From JAMLHH01 sp035515235 (GTDB lineage: Bacteria; Bacteroidota; Bacteroidia; Chitinophagales; JADIYW01), in NCBI GenBank assembly GCA_035515235.1, contig DATJBS010000076.1:7476-71475 (forward strand): a stretch of DNA of 64,000 nt. The letters are read 5' to 3'. Numbering within the stretch: position 1 is the stretch's first letter; the number at the start of each line of letters is the position of its first letter. Shown piece after piece: positions 16,885 through 25,983 of the stretch. The position numbers were made by a program, and so were the translations under genes. The notes below the pieces were generated by a model. That model saw only the letters and a list, made by a program, of their open reading frames with translations, ran no database searches and had not been told where the DNA came from.

Positions 16885-17892
16885 TTATACTTCTTTGGGA
16901 GTAGGATTCAGTTTTTTACTCAAGCGAGCGGTTTTCTTTTCGTCTTCTTCGCTAGCCTTTTCAAATGCAGAAATAATTTCTTTGACCAATCTATGTCTTA
17001 AAACATCTTCTTTATCCAAATGTACGATGCCAATTCCTTTGATATCTTTCAAAAGTTCAGTAGTAAATTTTAGTCCAGAAGATTGACTTCTTGGTAAATC
17101 TATTTGTGTTAAGTCGCCAGTGATAATACATTTTGCACTAGGTCCGATTCTAGTTAAAAACATTTTCAGCTGAAGAGAAGTAGCATTCTGTGCTTCGTCC
17201 AAAATCAAAAAAGCATTGTCTAAAGTTCTACCTCTCATATAAGCGATTGGTGCCACTTCAATGACTCGATGTGCCATATAATAAGCTAGTTTTTCAGCAG
17301 GAATCATGTCCTCCAAAGCATCGTAAAGCGGTCTTAAATAAGGATCAACTTTATCTTTCAAATCTCCAGGAAGAAAACCTAAACTTTCACCTGCCTCTAC
17401 AGCCGGGCGAGTCAAAATGATTTTTTTAACCCATTTATTTTTCAAAGCTCTTACAGCTAAAGCCACAGCGGTATATGTTTTTCCAGTTCCAGCAGGACCA
17501 ATTGCAAAGAGAATATCGTTTTCTTCCGATATTTCTACCATTTTTTTCTGATTGGGTGTCCTTGCTCTAATTAGTTTTCCAGAAATTCCATGTACTAAAA
17601 CATTTTCTTGAAACTGTGGAAGCTCAGCTGGTAATCCAGATTTTCCAAATAAAATATCTTCTACTTGCTGATCTGTAATATTGCCATTTCTTTCATATAA
17701 CTGTATGATTGCTAAGGATTTCTCTTCAAAAGATTCTAGTGCTTCTGTAGTACCTATTCCAATCATTTTAGAACCTCTCGCAACAATATTTAATTGGTTA
17801 AATGCTCTTTTTATTAGCTTTAATCTTGAATTATTGTACCCAAAAAAATCTACAGGATTTACTGTATCTAGTTTTATGACTATTTCGCTCAA
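16885..17892 (-). CDS. phoH: PhoH-family ATPase/RNA-helicase-like protein
   Basis: 335 residues. An N-terminal KH-like region (about 1-100) is followed by the PhoH ATPase domain: Walker A GPAGTGKTYTA (about 134), RPAVEAGESLGFLPGD, YMRGRT, Walker B ILDEAQNAT and the ITGDLTQIDLP motif. PhoH proteins are cytosolic ATPases tied to RNA metabolism, often near ybeY. It diverges from the SAM-hydroxide adenosyltransferase gene 51 bp away and leads into the FAD-oxidase-like gene. Confidence 0.9.
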   Translation of the reverse strand: MSEIVIKLDTVNPVDFFGYNNSRLKLIKRAFNQLNIVARGSKMIGIGTTEALESFEEKSLAIIQLYERNGNITDQQVEDILFGKSGLPAELPQFQENVLVHGISGKLIRARTPNQKKMVEISEENDILFAIGPAGTGKTYTAVALAVRALKNKWVKKIILTRPAVEAGESLGFLPGDLKDKVDPYLRPLYDALEDMIPAEKLAYYMAHRVIEVAPIAYMRGRTLDNAFLILDEAQNATSLQLKMFLTRIGPSAKCIITGDLTQIDLPRSQSSGLKFTTELLKDIKGIGIVHLDKEDVLRHRLVKEIISAFEKASEEDEKKTARLSKKLNPTPKEV

Positions 17893-17901
17893 ATTATTCT
17901 C

Positions 17902-17909
17902 TATTTTTG
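17902..17909 (+). promoter_or_regulatory. -7 box for the aroBA operon
   Basis: TATTTTTG fits TAnnTTTG and lies 33 bp upstream of the first gene of the four-gene unit. No clear -33 TTTG is present at the preferred spacing. Confidence 0.45.
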
Positions 17910-17942
17910 TAGTTCAATATATACTTTTTTTCTAGATCATAT

Positions 17943-18707
17943 ATGCCTATTGTAACTTTAACCACCGATTTTGGACATGCTGATATTTATGCAGGCAGGT
18001 TTAAAGGGAAGCTATTGTCTGTGCAAAGTGATCTAAATATCGTAGATGTTACCCATAATATCCCCGCCTATAATATTGTCACAGGCGCATTTAATTTGAG
18101 GCATACATACACTAGTTTTCCCAAAGGTACTATTCATATCATTCGTGTCAATGAACAGGGCTTAATAAAAGATGGATTATTGATAGCTTATTATAAAGGC
18201 TATTATTTTTTAGCTCCTAATAATAAAGTTTTGCCTCTAGCATTGAATAATCAGTTTGATTGGATTCGATCTGTTAATTTTGACCAAATCCAAAGTCAAT
18301 TAGCTGATGGCATTTATGCAGAAGTCTTAAAGTATGTTTTAGAAAATCGCTATGAGGAGATTTCATATCTTTCTGAATATGAGTCAAGTTCGGAATGGGC
18401 TGTCAATACATTTGATAGTCATATTCGAGGAATGGTGGTAATTGTGGATTATTATGGTAATTTAATTACGAACATTCATATGAAAGATTTAACTCAATAT
18501 ATGGACCGGTTCAGTGAGGTGGTCATACAATATAGAGACAAAGATTCAATCAATGGAATAGTTGGAAACTATAACGATGTAGTAAAAGGAGATCAAATGT
18601 GTAGAATCAATGATCTTGGATTTTTAGAAATAGCAATTAATGAAGGTGCCGCATATAAATTATTGGGTATTAAATTTGGTCAAATCGTAAACGTCTTTTT
18701 TTCATGA
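17943..18707 (+). CDS. SAM hydroxide adenosyltransferase (DUF62 family)
   Basis: 254 residues. The family N-terminus VTLTTDFGHADIYAGRFKG is clear, followed by VDVTHNIPAYN. The N-terminal alpha/beta domain joins a C-terminal beta-barrel (about 165-254). Family enzymes add water to S-adenosylmethionine, giving adenosine and methionine. The usual DPGVG loop reads VNEQG here; many Bacteroidota members vary at this place, so activity cannot be judged. The stop overlaps the next gene (ATGA). Confidence 0.82.
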   Translation: MPIVTLTTDFGHADIYAGRFKGKLLSVQSDLNIVDVTHNIPAYNIVTGAFNLRHTYTSFPKGTIHIIRVNEQGLIKDGLLIAYYKGYYFLAPNNKVLPLALNNQFDWIRSVNFDQIQSQLADGIYAEVLKYVLENRYEEISYLSEYESSSEWAVNTFDSHIRGMVVIVDYYGNLITNIHMKDLTQYMDRFSEVVIQYRDKDSINGIVGNYNDVVKGDQMCRINDLGFLEIAINEGAAYKLLGIKFGQIVNVFFS

Positions 18708-19003
18708 TTATAAGAATTGTAAAACTTCAATTTAAAGAAGAAGAAGTAGAAGCTTTTATGGCTTACTTTGAAAGTATCTGTCATCAGATTAGAAATTTTG
18801 AAGGATGTCAAAAATTAGAATTATTGCAACAAGCCAATCAGCCGAATGTGATTTTCACTTATAGCTATTGGGAGAGTGAGGATGCACTTGAAAATTATAG
18901 AGTATCTGAATTATTTCAAACATTTTGGGGAGTAGCGAAAGCTAAATTTTCAGGTAGACCAGAAGCTTGGTCGCTTAATAAAATCACGGAAGTAGGAGCA
19001 TGA
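18704..19003 (+). CDS. Antibiotic biosynthesis monooxygenase (ABM) domain protein
   Basis: 99-residue ferredoxin-like protein: MIIRIVKLQFKEEEVEAFM, FEGCQKLELLQ, FTYSYWESEDALENYR and LFQTFWG are standard ABM-fold positions. Small ABM proteins include heme-degrading and quinol-oxidising enzymes; no axial residues allow a choice. It overlaps both neighbours by 4 bp, so its level is tied to the aro genes. Confidence 0.82.
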   Translation: MIIRIVKLQFKEEEVEAFMAYFESICHQIRNFEGCQKLELLQQANQPNVIFTYSYWESEDALENYRVSELFQTFWGVAKAKFSGRPEAWSLNKITEVGA

Positions 19004-20076
19004 GAACATTGAAAAGAATAACATTAGATGATTATGAAATAGTTTTTGATGAACAACTTTCATTTTTATCTGAATTTTTAAAGGAGAAAGATTACAGTGA
19101 AATTGTCATTTTAGCAGATTCTAATACTGCCGAGTGTTGTTATCCTAAATTGGTTCAGTTTGTACCTTTCTTATTGAATGCGCCGCTGATTGTCACGCCT
19201 GCTGGAGAAGCGAATAAAAACTTATCTGCGTGTGAAGAGATTTGGGCAAAAATGCTTCAAGTCAATGCTGATCGTAAGTCAGTAGTATTAAATTTAGGTG
19301 GTGGTGTGATTGGAGATATGGGTGGATTTGTAGCAGCTTGCTATAAAAGAGGTATCGATTTTATTCAAATTCCTACTACAGTTTTATCGCAAGTAGATTC
19401 ATCTATCGGTGGAAAATTAGGAGTAGATTTTCGATATGGCAAGAACTTAATCGGAGTATTCAAAAATCCTGCTTTAGTGATCATGAGTACGATTTGGTTC
19501 GATACTTTAGAGCAAAGACAAATAGTGAATGGATTTGCAGAAATTTACAAACATGCATTGATTCAATCTCCTATTCAATGGGAAGCTCTGTCTAAAGACT
19601 TGACGATACCTCCGACAAATTTTTACGAAATACTACACGATTCTTTATTAGTAAAAAAGTCCGTAGTAGAAGAAGATCCATTTGAAAAAGGCTGGAGAAA
19701 AATATTGAATTTCGGACATACAATAGGTCACGCTGTAGAAGCTTATTCTTTAGAAAATGATCAAGAACCATTATTACATGGCGAAGCTATTGCAGCCGGA
19801 ATGTTGATGGAAGGATATATTGGAACAATCACTTCTGGATTTTCTTTAGAAAATTTACAAGAATTAGAACGAATTTTCTTAGCTCAATATGGTCATTATT
19901 TTATCCCCAACGGTATAGAAGAAGCTTTATGGGATTCTATGAAGTTGGACAAGAAAAATGACGGAGCAAAAGTAATGTCAGTAGTTTTGAAAACCATTGG
20001 CGAACCAGATATCGATGTCGAAATCACTCAGGAATTATTAAAGAAGGCATTATTTTATTACAGAAATTTATCATGA
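19000..20076 (+). CDS. aroB: 3-dehydroquinate synthase
   Basis: 358 residues, normal length. It converts DAHP to 3-dehydroquinate in the shikimate pathway, using NAD and a divalent metal. NAD-binding GGGVIGDMGGF, then IPTTVLSQVDSSIGGKLGVDF, and the metal site with NFGHTIGHAVE and LHGEAIAAGM. ATGA overlaps join it to the ABM gene upstream and aroA downstream. Confidence 0.95.
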   Translation: MRTLKRITLDDYEIVFDEQLSFLSEFLKEKDYSEIVILADSNTAECCYPKLVQFVPFLLNAPLIVTPAGEANKNLSACEEIWAKMLQVNADRKSVVLNLGGGVIGDMGGFVAACYKRGIDFIQIPTTVLSQVDSSIGGKLGVDFRYGKNLIGVFKNPALVIMSTIWFDTLEQRQIVNGFAEIYKHALIQSPIQWEALSKDLTIPPTNFYEILHDSLLVKKSVVEEDPFEKGWRKILNFGHTIGHAVEAYSLENDQEPLLHGEAIAAGMLMEGYIGTITSGFSLENLQELERIFLAQYGHYFIPNGIEEALWDSMKLDKKNDGAKVMSVVLKTIGEPDIDVEITQELLKKALFYYRNLS

Positions 20077-21314
20077 ATACATACGAAGTTACTCCACCTA
20101 TAGATGGGATAGTGAATGGTGTCATCACTTTAAATGGCTCTAAAAGTATTGCCAATCGCGCTTTGATTATTAGAGCGATGACGGAAGGTGGCTTTGATAT
20201 AAAAAATTTATCTAATGCTGATGATACATTGGTTTTAGATAATTTATTGAAAAGTCAAGAAGCTGTTTTGGATGCTGGAGCTGGAGGGACTACATTTAGA
20301 TTTTTGACAGCATACTTAGCTACCTGCGAGGGGAGAGAAGTAGTATTGACGGGTTCGCAAAGAATGCAAGAGCGTCCAATTCGACTTTTAGTAGATGCTT
20401 TGAAAACTTTAGGCGCAGATATCGAATATGTGAATAATGAAGGGTTTCCGCCATTAAAAATTAAAGGTAAAAAGCTCAAAGGAGGAAAAGTGAGTATTCC
20501 TGCAGATACGAGTAGTCAGTATATTTCTGCATTATTAATGATTGCGCCTACTTTAGAAGAAGGTTTAGTTTTAGAGTTGAAAGGTGAAATTGTATCTCTT
20601 CCATATATCTTGATGACTTTAAATCTCATGAAATATTTCGGAGTAAATTCAAGTTTGGATGGGAATATTATTACTGTAAAAAGCCAAACTTATCAGACGA
20701 AATCATTTTTTGTAGAAGCAGATTGGAGTGCAGCATCTTATTATTATTCCATTGCATTTTTGGCCAATAGTGCTGAAATTACTTTGAATGGATTAAATCA
20801 AGATAGTGTGCAAGGAGATGCAGTTATAGCAGATATTTTTAAGGATTGGGTGGAAACATCTTTTCAAGAAAATTCTATTTTCCTAAAAAAGAAAACGGCA
20901 GATTTACCTCAAATATTTGAATTTGATTTCTTAGAATGCCCAGACTTAGCACAGACGGTATTGACAGCTTTGGCTGCTAAAAATATAGATGGAACTTTTC
21001 AAGGATTAAAAACTTTGCTGATTAAAGAGACAGATAGAGTAGCAGCTTTGGATAACGAACTTTCTAAATATGGAGCACATCTTGCAGGTGAAGTATCTGA
21101 AAACTTATGGAAACTATCTTCAGAAAACTTTAATCACGAATCAAAAGCAACACCGATAGCTACTTATGAAGATCACAGAATGGCAATGTCATTTGCACCA
21201 TTGTCACTTATCACTAAAAAGATAAGTATCGAAGAACCTCATGTGGTGACGAAGTCTTATCCTCAGTATTGGGAAGATTTGAAGAGTTTAGGTTTTGTTA
21301 TAAGTGAAAAATAA
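20073..21314 (+). CDS. aroA: 3-phosphoshikimate 1-carboxyvinyltransferase (EPSP synthase)
   Basis: 413 residues. It transfers enolpyruvate from PEP to shikimate-3-phosphate. Visible motifs: LNGSKSIANRALIIRA near the N-terminus, DAGAGGTTFRFLTAYLA, ERPIRLLVDALK, DTSSQYISALLM and the C-terminal YEDHRMAMSFAPLSL. The segment AGAGGTTFRF, in place of the NAGTAMRPL pattern, suggests the divergent Bacteroidota form. Last gene of the operon, followed by a terminator. Confidence 0.93.
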   Translation: MNTYEVTPPIDGIVNGVITLNGSKSIANRALIIRAMTEGGFDIKNLSNADDTLVLDNLLKSQEAVLDAGAGGTTFRFLTAYLATCEGREVVLTGSQRMQERPIRLLVDALKTLGADIEYVNNEGFPPLKIKGKKLKGGKVSIPADTSSQYISALLMIAPTLEEGLVLELKGEIVSLPYILMTLNLMKYFGVNSSLDGNIITVKSQTYQTKSFFVEADWSAASYYYSIAFLANSAEITLNGLNQDSVQGDAVIADIFKDWVETSFQENSIFLKKKTADLPQIFEFDFLECPDLAQTVLTALAAKNIDGTFQGLKTLLIKETDRVAALDNELSKYGAHLAGEVSENLWKLSSENFNHESKATPIATYEDHRMAMSFAPLSLITKKISIEEPHVVTKSYPQYWEDLKSLGFVISEK

Positions 21315-21337
21315 ATTTTTCTTTAAAATATTTTATT

Positions 21338-21369
21338 AGAGGATATTCTTAATAGAGTATCCTCTTTTT
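21338..21369 (+). terminator. Terminator of the aroBA operon
   Basis: Inverted repeat AGAGGATA/TATCCTCT with a 12-nt loop, followed by TTTTT, 24 bp past the aroA stop. Confidence 0.75.
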
Positions 21370-21540
21370 GCTTTATAATCCATTGAATTTAAATAAGATC
21401 ATAAAGTCTCCTCTATTAGTTTATTAAAATATAAATATGAGGTATTTAGTGAAAACATTTTAATAATATACTTAATTATAATAAATATGCGAAAAATAAA
21501 GTCCATAAACTATCTTTAGTTGCACGTTAAAGAATAATTT

Positions 21541-22857
21541 ATGAAAAATTTTAAATCAAAAGTTCCTTTTATCGTTTTAGTAGGTGTAGTCCTATTGGCT
21601 GTAGTCTTTCCTTCAGTTCCAATCAATAATATTGATAACGACTTCAATCATGCTGATGTAGCGTGGATGTTGACTTCTACAGCGTTAGTCATGTTTATGA
21701 CTCCAGGCCTAGCATATTTCTATGGCGGTATGGTACAAAAGAAAAATGTTATCTCTACTATGATGCAAAGCTTTGTAAGTATGGTCATTATGGCGGTATT
21801 ATGGATAGTTTTTGGTTTTAGTTTGGTCTTTGGGGAATCTCTCGGAGGAATCGTGGGAAATCCTACTACATATTTTATGTTTAAGGATGTAGTTGGAGGT
21901 GCAAATTGGCTTTCTGCACCTACGATTCCATTAGTGATCTTTGCGATGTATCAATTGAAATTTGCAATGATCGCTCCGGCATTGATTACAGGAGCCTTTG
22001 CTGAAAGAGTAAAATTTACTTCTTATATACTGTTTAATGTGCTGTTCTTCATTTTTATTTATGCCCCCTTAGCTCATGCTACATGGCATCCTGATGGTAT
22101 ATTGCTCAAATTAGGAGTTTTGGATTTCGCAGGAGGAACGGTCGTTCACATGTCAGCAGGTTTGACTGCATTAGCAGCTGCTATTTATCTTAAAAAAGGA
22201 AAAGATCATGGAAAAGCTCATGAGCCTGCAAATATTCCTTATGTATTATTGGGAGCCGCTTTATTGTGGTTTGGTTGGTATGGTTTTAATGCTGGATCAG
22301 CTTTTTCTGCCAACGAAATTGCTGGAGTAGCATTGGCTACCACTTCTTCTGCTTCAGGAGCAGGAGCTTTAGCTTGGATATTTTTTGATGCAGCTAGAGG
22401 GAATAAACCTTCAGCATTAGGTTTGGCAATCGGATTAGTAGTTGGATTAGTTGCTATAACACCCGCAGCAGGTTTTGTAACAGTATCTCACTCTATTGTT
22501 ATTGGTGTAGTAGCAGCTGTAATATCAAGATTGGTGGTAGATTGGAGAACGAAATCTAAATTGGATGATACTTTAGATGTTTTCCCTTGTCATGGTGTGG
22601 GAGGAATTATTGGTATGTTATTTACAGGAATATTTGCTACCAAATCTATCAATGGAGCTGTAGAAATTAATGGTTTGTATTATGGAGAAACTGGTTTATT
22701 TATAGCGCATTTAATTGGATTACTTGGAGCTTCAGTTTTTACTTTAGTGATGGCATTCTTAGTATTGAAAATGACAGATTTGATTTCTCCATTGAGAGCT
22801 ACAATAGAAGAAGAGGAAATAGGAATGGATATTTCTCAACACGGAGAGAAAATATAA
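21541..22857 (+). CDS. amt: Ammonium transporter (Amt)
   Basis: 438-residue membrane channel of the Amt/Rh family with about 11 segments after a short N-terminal hydrophobic stretch. Family landmarks: MLTSTALVMFMTPGLAYFYGG, the pore histidine regions YAPLAHATWHPDG and VFPCHGVGGIIGMLFTG, and FNAGSA. It passes ammonia or ammonium inward for glutamine synthetase (a type III enzyme is encoded at 44 kb). No glnK regulator is adjacent. A TATCTTTA box at 21511 may be its -7 element. Confidence 0.93.
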   Translation: MKNFKSKVPFIVLVGVVLLAVVFPSVPINNIDNDFNHADVAWMLTSTALVMFMTPGLAYFYGGMVQKKNVISTMMQSFVSMVIMAVLWIVFGFSLVFGESLGGIVGNPTTYFMFKDVVGGANWLSAPTIPLVIFAMYQLKFAMIAPALITGAFAERVKFTSYILFNVLFFIFIYAPLAHATWHPDGILLKLGVLDFAGGTVVHMSAGLTALAAAIYLKKGKDHGKAHEPANIPYVLLGAALLWFGWYGFNAGSAFSANEIAGVALATTSSASGAGALAWIFFDAARGNKPSALGLAIGLVVGLVAITPAAGFVTVSHSIVIGVVAAVISRLVVDWRTKSKLDDTLDVFPCHGVGGIIGMLFTGIFATKSINGAVEINGLYYGETGLFIAHLIGLLGASVFTLVMAFLVLKMTDLISPLRATIEEEEIGMDISQHGEKI

Positions 22858-22880
22858 ATTGATTAGAGCTTAAAGCTTGT

Positions 22881-23795
22881 TCATTCTTGAGCAACTTTTT
22901 TATCTTCTATATTTTTAATTTGAATGGCTTGATCAAATACACTTACACCAGCTTTGATTCCAAAATCTATAGTAGTAATAGGAAATGCAATCGTAATTCC
23001 TTCTATTTCAAATCTCTTTTTTACAAGTATGATAATATCACTTAACCCTCTTCTGTAATCTTTGTTTCTTTCATAGCTGACCCAAAATCTCAATTGGAAA
23101 TTATAAGCATAAGGCCCGATTCCAGTATAATAAAAATCAATAGGCAAATCGGTAATAATATCTTCAACCTTTAGTGCTTCTTCTAAAGCGATAGCTTTCA
23201 CTCGTTCCAAGTCATCTCCATATGAGACTCCCGATTCAAATACTACTCTTCTTTTTTCATACCTTGAAAAATTGGTAAACGTTGTATTCAGAATCAATTG
23301 GTTAGGAATGTTTAAAATTTGTCCTGCTCCAGTATCTACTTTTGTGGTGATCCAATCAATTCCAATGATATAGCCGTTTTGGTCATTGATTTCTACATAA
23401 TCACCGTGATCAAATGGATTTTGAACTTTTAAAATGATGCCTGCAAAAAAATTGGAAGCGATATCTTTCAGTGCAAAACCTGCTATAATTCCAATGATAC
23501 CCGCTCCAGCAATAACACTCGAGAATAGTTTTTCTAAACCTATTATTTGTAATGATATAAATGCACCTGTAAAGACCAAGAAAGAATAAATCATGGTAGA
23601 AAGAATATTTCCTACGTCTTCATGCTTTCTTATAGATTTATTGTAAGCTTTTAAAAATAACTTTTTGGCAATCTTAGCTAGAAAAATAAATAAAACCAGT
23701 AATGCAATGGATAAAACAATTTTGGGAATTTGAGTAAACATTAAATCAAACCATTGATGAAATATGAGTTTTATTGATTCGATATTTTTATTCAT
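22881..23795 (-). CDS. MscS-family mechanosensitive channel
   Basis: 304 residues: three N-terminal membrane segments, the third being the pore helix SSVIAGAGIIGIIAGFALKD, then the beta domain with NPFDHGDYVEINDQNGYI and a cytoplasmic alpha/beta cage. It releases solutes on hypo-osmotic shock. It converges with amt 23 bp away and no terminator is evident between them. Confidence 0.9.
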   Translation of the reverse strand: MNKNIESIKLIFHQWFDLMFTQIPKIVLSIALLVLFIFLAKIAKKLFLKAYNKSIRKHEDVGNILSTMIYSFLVFTGAFISLQIIGLEKLFSSVIAGAGIIGIIAGFALKDIASNFFAGIILKVQNPFDHGDYVEINDQNGYIIGIDWITTKVDTGAGQILNIPNQLILNTTFTNFSRYEKRRVVFESGVSYGDDLERVKAIALEEALKVEDIITDLPIDFYYTGIGPYAYNFQLRFWVSYERNKDYRRGLSDIIILVKKRFEIEGITIAFPITTIDFGIKAGVSVFDQAIQIKNIEDKKVAQE

Positions 23796-23955
23796 AAGGA
23801 GAAATTAACGATTGTAGCAAGTTCGATATCTAGATTATTATAGAATATAAAACGATTGTTTTTAAAATGTTTATTTTTATTGAAATTAAAAACATTATTC
23901 AATTCTTTATTAAGTTGAAGAATGTTCTTTTTTAACATCAATTCTTGAATATCTA

Positions 23956-24570
23956 GTGAAAAAAATTATTTATACTCCTGAGCAAGACCATATTTCTGAA
24001 ATAGAAAAAATTGTTTCCATGTTTGAAATGGGCGCTGACTATTTATATTTAAGAAAACCACAACAAGAGATTTCTTATTGGTATCCATATATTGAACAGT
24101 TTCCTTTTGGCTGGGAGTCTAAAATGATGACCTCCGATTTCAAATTATTGCACGACTTAAATTTAGCTGGATTTCATTTTAAAAGAGAGGTATTGCTAAA
24201 TTTATCAGAAAGTGATTTGAGAGAAAATCTTAAAATGCTGAAAGAGGCTAACAAAGTCAGTAGCGTAACAGCTCACAATTTTGACGATTTAAAAATTTAT
24301 GATGGTCAATTTGATATTGTTTTAGTCAGTCCATTATTTGATAGTATTTCTAAAAAAGGATATTCTGCTAATTGGGACTTTAAACAACTAAAAGCGTATC
24401 TTGAAAATAGAAAAACATCTTCTTCTTTACTTATTGGACAAGGAGGAATTAATAATAAAAATGTGTCGGAAATTCAGCAATTAGGTTTAGATGGATATGC
24501 ATTATTAGGTTATATATGGAACACTACTGAAGATACAATTCAAAATTTCAAACTCTTGAGTGATGATTAA
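23956..24570 (+). CDS. ThiE/TenI-like protein, first paralogue
   Basis: 204 residues with GTG start. A TIM-barrel relative of thiamine-phosphate synthase: MGADYLYLRKP (for QLR-K), AGFHFKR, VTAHNFDDL, VLVSPLFDSISKKGY and GQGGINNKNV. It is more divergent than the canonical thiE 750 bp downstream, and the usual ND-x-x and GxxHLGQ motifs are not evident. It may be a TenI-like aminase/isomerase or a second ThiE; this layout recurs in Bacteroidota thi clusters. It overlaps thiD by 11 bp. Confidence 0.75.
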   Translation: MKKIIYTPEQDHISEIEKIVSMFEMGADYLYLRKPQQEISYWYPYIEQFPFGWESKMMTSDFKLLHDLNLAGFHFKREVLLNLSESDLRENLKMLKEANKVSSVTAHNFDDLKIYDGQFDIVLVSPLFDSISKKGYSANWDFKQLKAYLENRKTSSSLLIGQGGINNKNVSEIQQLGLDGYALLGYIWNTTEDTIQNFKLLSDD

Positions 24571-25324
24571 TGAAGATAGACCTTATGCATTGACTATTGG
24601 TGGACACGATCCATCGGGAGGTGCAGGAGTGACAGCAGATTTGAAAACCATGGAATCTATTGGCGTTCAAGGAATGAGTGTTTGTTCATCTTTAACATTT
24701 CAGACAGAAGATCATTTTGAAGGGTTGGTTTGGATGAGCAAAAAGGAAATTAAAAAGCAACTCAAGCCTATCATTGAGCAGTATAATTTCTCTGTAGTAA
24801 AAATTGGAATTATAGAAAATCTTCAGGTTTTAAAGTGGATAGCTCAATCTATTAAGACCTATCAGCCGAATATTATTATCATTTGGGATCCTGTAATAAA
24901 GACATCTTCAGGGTTTAAATTACATGATAAATTATCTCATAGATTTTTAATAAGTGTCTTAAAATATATCGATATCATCACGCCTAATTGGAATGAGATG
25001 ATAGAATTAATTGGAGAAAAAGATGTTTTAACTGCTGCCGAGAAACTTTCTGAGACAACTATGGTTTATCTAAAAGGAGGTCACAACGACATGAATATAG
25101 GTACGGATTACTTATTTGTAAAAGGTTCAGAAACGGTATTTGTACCAGAATATGTATCTTCGCAACAGAAACATGGTTCAGGATGTATATTTTCGTCGGC
25201 ATTAGCTAGCTATCTTGCTTTGTCCTATTCATTAGACTCAGCTTGTGTGGCTTCGAAAAGATATATCACCGAATATTTAGACAGTTCAGAGACTTTGTTA
25301 GGAATTCATTTTCAATCATTATGA
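24560..25324 (+). CDS. thiD: Hydroxymethylpyrimidine / phosphomethylpyrimidine kinase
   Basis: 254 residues of the ribokinase fold. TIGGHDPSGGAGVTADLKT near the N-terminus binds HMP, and the C-terminal QKHGSGCIFSSALASYLA contains the catalytic Gly-Ser-Gly-Cys anion hole. It phosphorylates HMP twice to HMP-PP for ThiE. Its stop TGA overlaps the thiE start by 4 bp. Confidence 0.92.
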   Translation: MMINEDRPYALTIGGHDPSGGAGVTADLKTMESIGVQGMSVCSSLTFQTEDHFEGLVWMSKKEIKKQLKPIIEQYNFSVVKIGIIENLQVLKWIAQSIKTYQPNIIIIWDPVIKTSSGFKLHDKLSHRFLISVLKYIDIITPNWNEMIELIGEKDVLTAAEKLSETTMVYLKGGHNDMNIGTDYLFVKGSETVFVPEYVSSQQKHGSGCIFSSALASYLALSYSLDSACVASKRYITEYLDSSETLLGIHFQSL

Positions 25325-25983
25325 TCAGCAGATTACACGTAATTACTCAAGATTTAGATAATTTTTCACATATTCACCAAGTAGAATTGGCATGCAAAGG
25401 AGGCGCTGATTGGGTTCAGCTGCGTGTGAAAAATACCAGTTATGAAGATTGGACTACTTTGGCTAGAGATGCTATAAAGATTTGTAGAAAGTTTGGCACT
25501 AAACTCATCATTAATGATAGTGTTCAAGTTGCATTAGAAGTCAATGCTGACGGTGTTCACTTGGGAAAAGATGATATGCCTATTCACTCTGCAAGGGTAC
25601 TATTAGGAAATGACAAAATCATAGGTGGTACAGGTACTACTATGGAAGACATCATTCATATTTATGAATCTGGGGCAAACTATGCAGGAATAGGTCCATT
25701 CAAATTTACACTCACGAAGAAAAACTTAAGTCCTTTATTAGGCTTTGAAAAGTATCAAGAGTTCATTACTAAAATGAATTTTCAAAAAATAGAATTACCA
25801 ATTATTGCAGTAGGTGGAATTCTTACTAAAGATGTCCAACCCTTATTAGGAATGGGTATTCATGGTGTGGCAGTATCATCTGCAATATTTTCTTCAGCTC
25901 AACCACAACAATCATTATCAGAATTTCAAAAATCTGTACAAGTTCAACTTGAAAATCCCAACTATGTCATTAACAATAGCTGA
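25321..25983 (+). CDS. thiE: Thiamine-phosphate synthase
   Basis: 220 residues from the ATG that overlaps the thiD stop (a longer in-frame extension back to 25243 lies inside thiD and is unlikely). Canonical motifs: GADWVQLRVKN, KLIINDSVQVALEVNADGVHLGKDDMP, IGGTGTT, YAGIGPFKFTLTKKN and AVGGI. It couples HMP-PP with thiazole phosphate to form thiamine phosphate. It overlaps thiG by 20 bp. Confidence 0.93.
   Translation: MISRLHVITQDLDNFSHIHQVELACKGGADWVQLRVKNTSYEDWTTLARDAIKICRKFGTKLIINDSVQVALEVNADGVHLGKDDMPIHSARVLLGNDKIIGGTGTTMEDIIHIYESGANYAGIGPFKFTLTKKNLSPLLGFEKYQEFITKMNFQKIELPIIAVGGILTKDVQPLLGMGIHGVAVSSAIFSSAQPQQSLSEFQKSVQVQLENPNYVINNS

Noticed and set aside
17943..18707. SAM hydroxide adenosyltransferase as a pseudogene because DPGVG is missing
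   Set aside because: Frame is complete, and variation at that loop is common in Bacteroidota members.
23796..23955. TPP riboswitch before the thiamine genes
   Set aside because: The conserved CTGAGA and ACCTGA blocks are not present.
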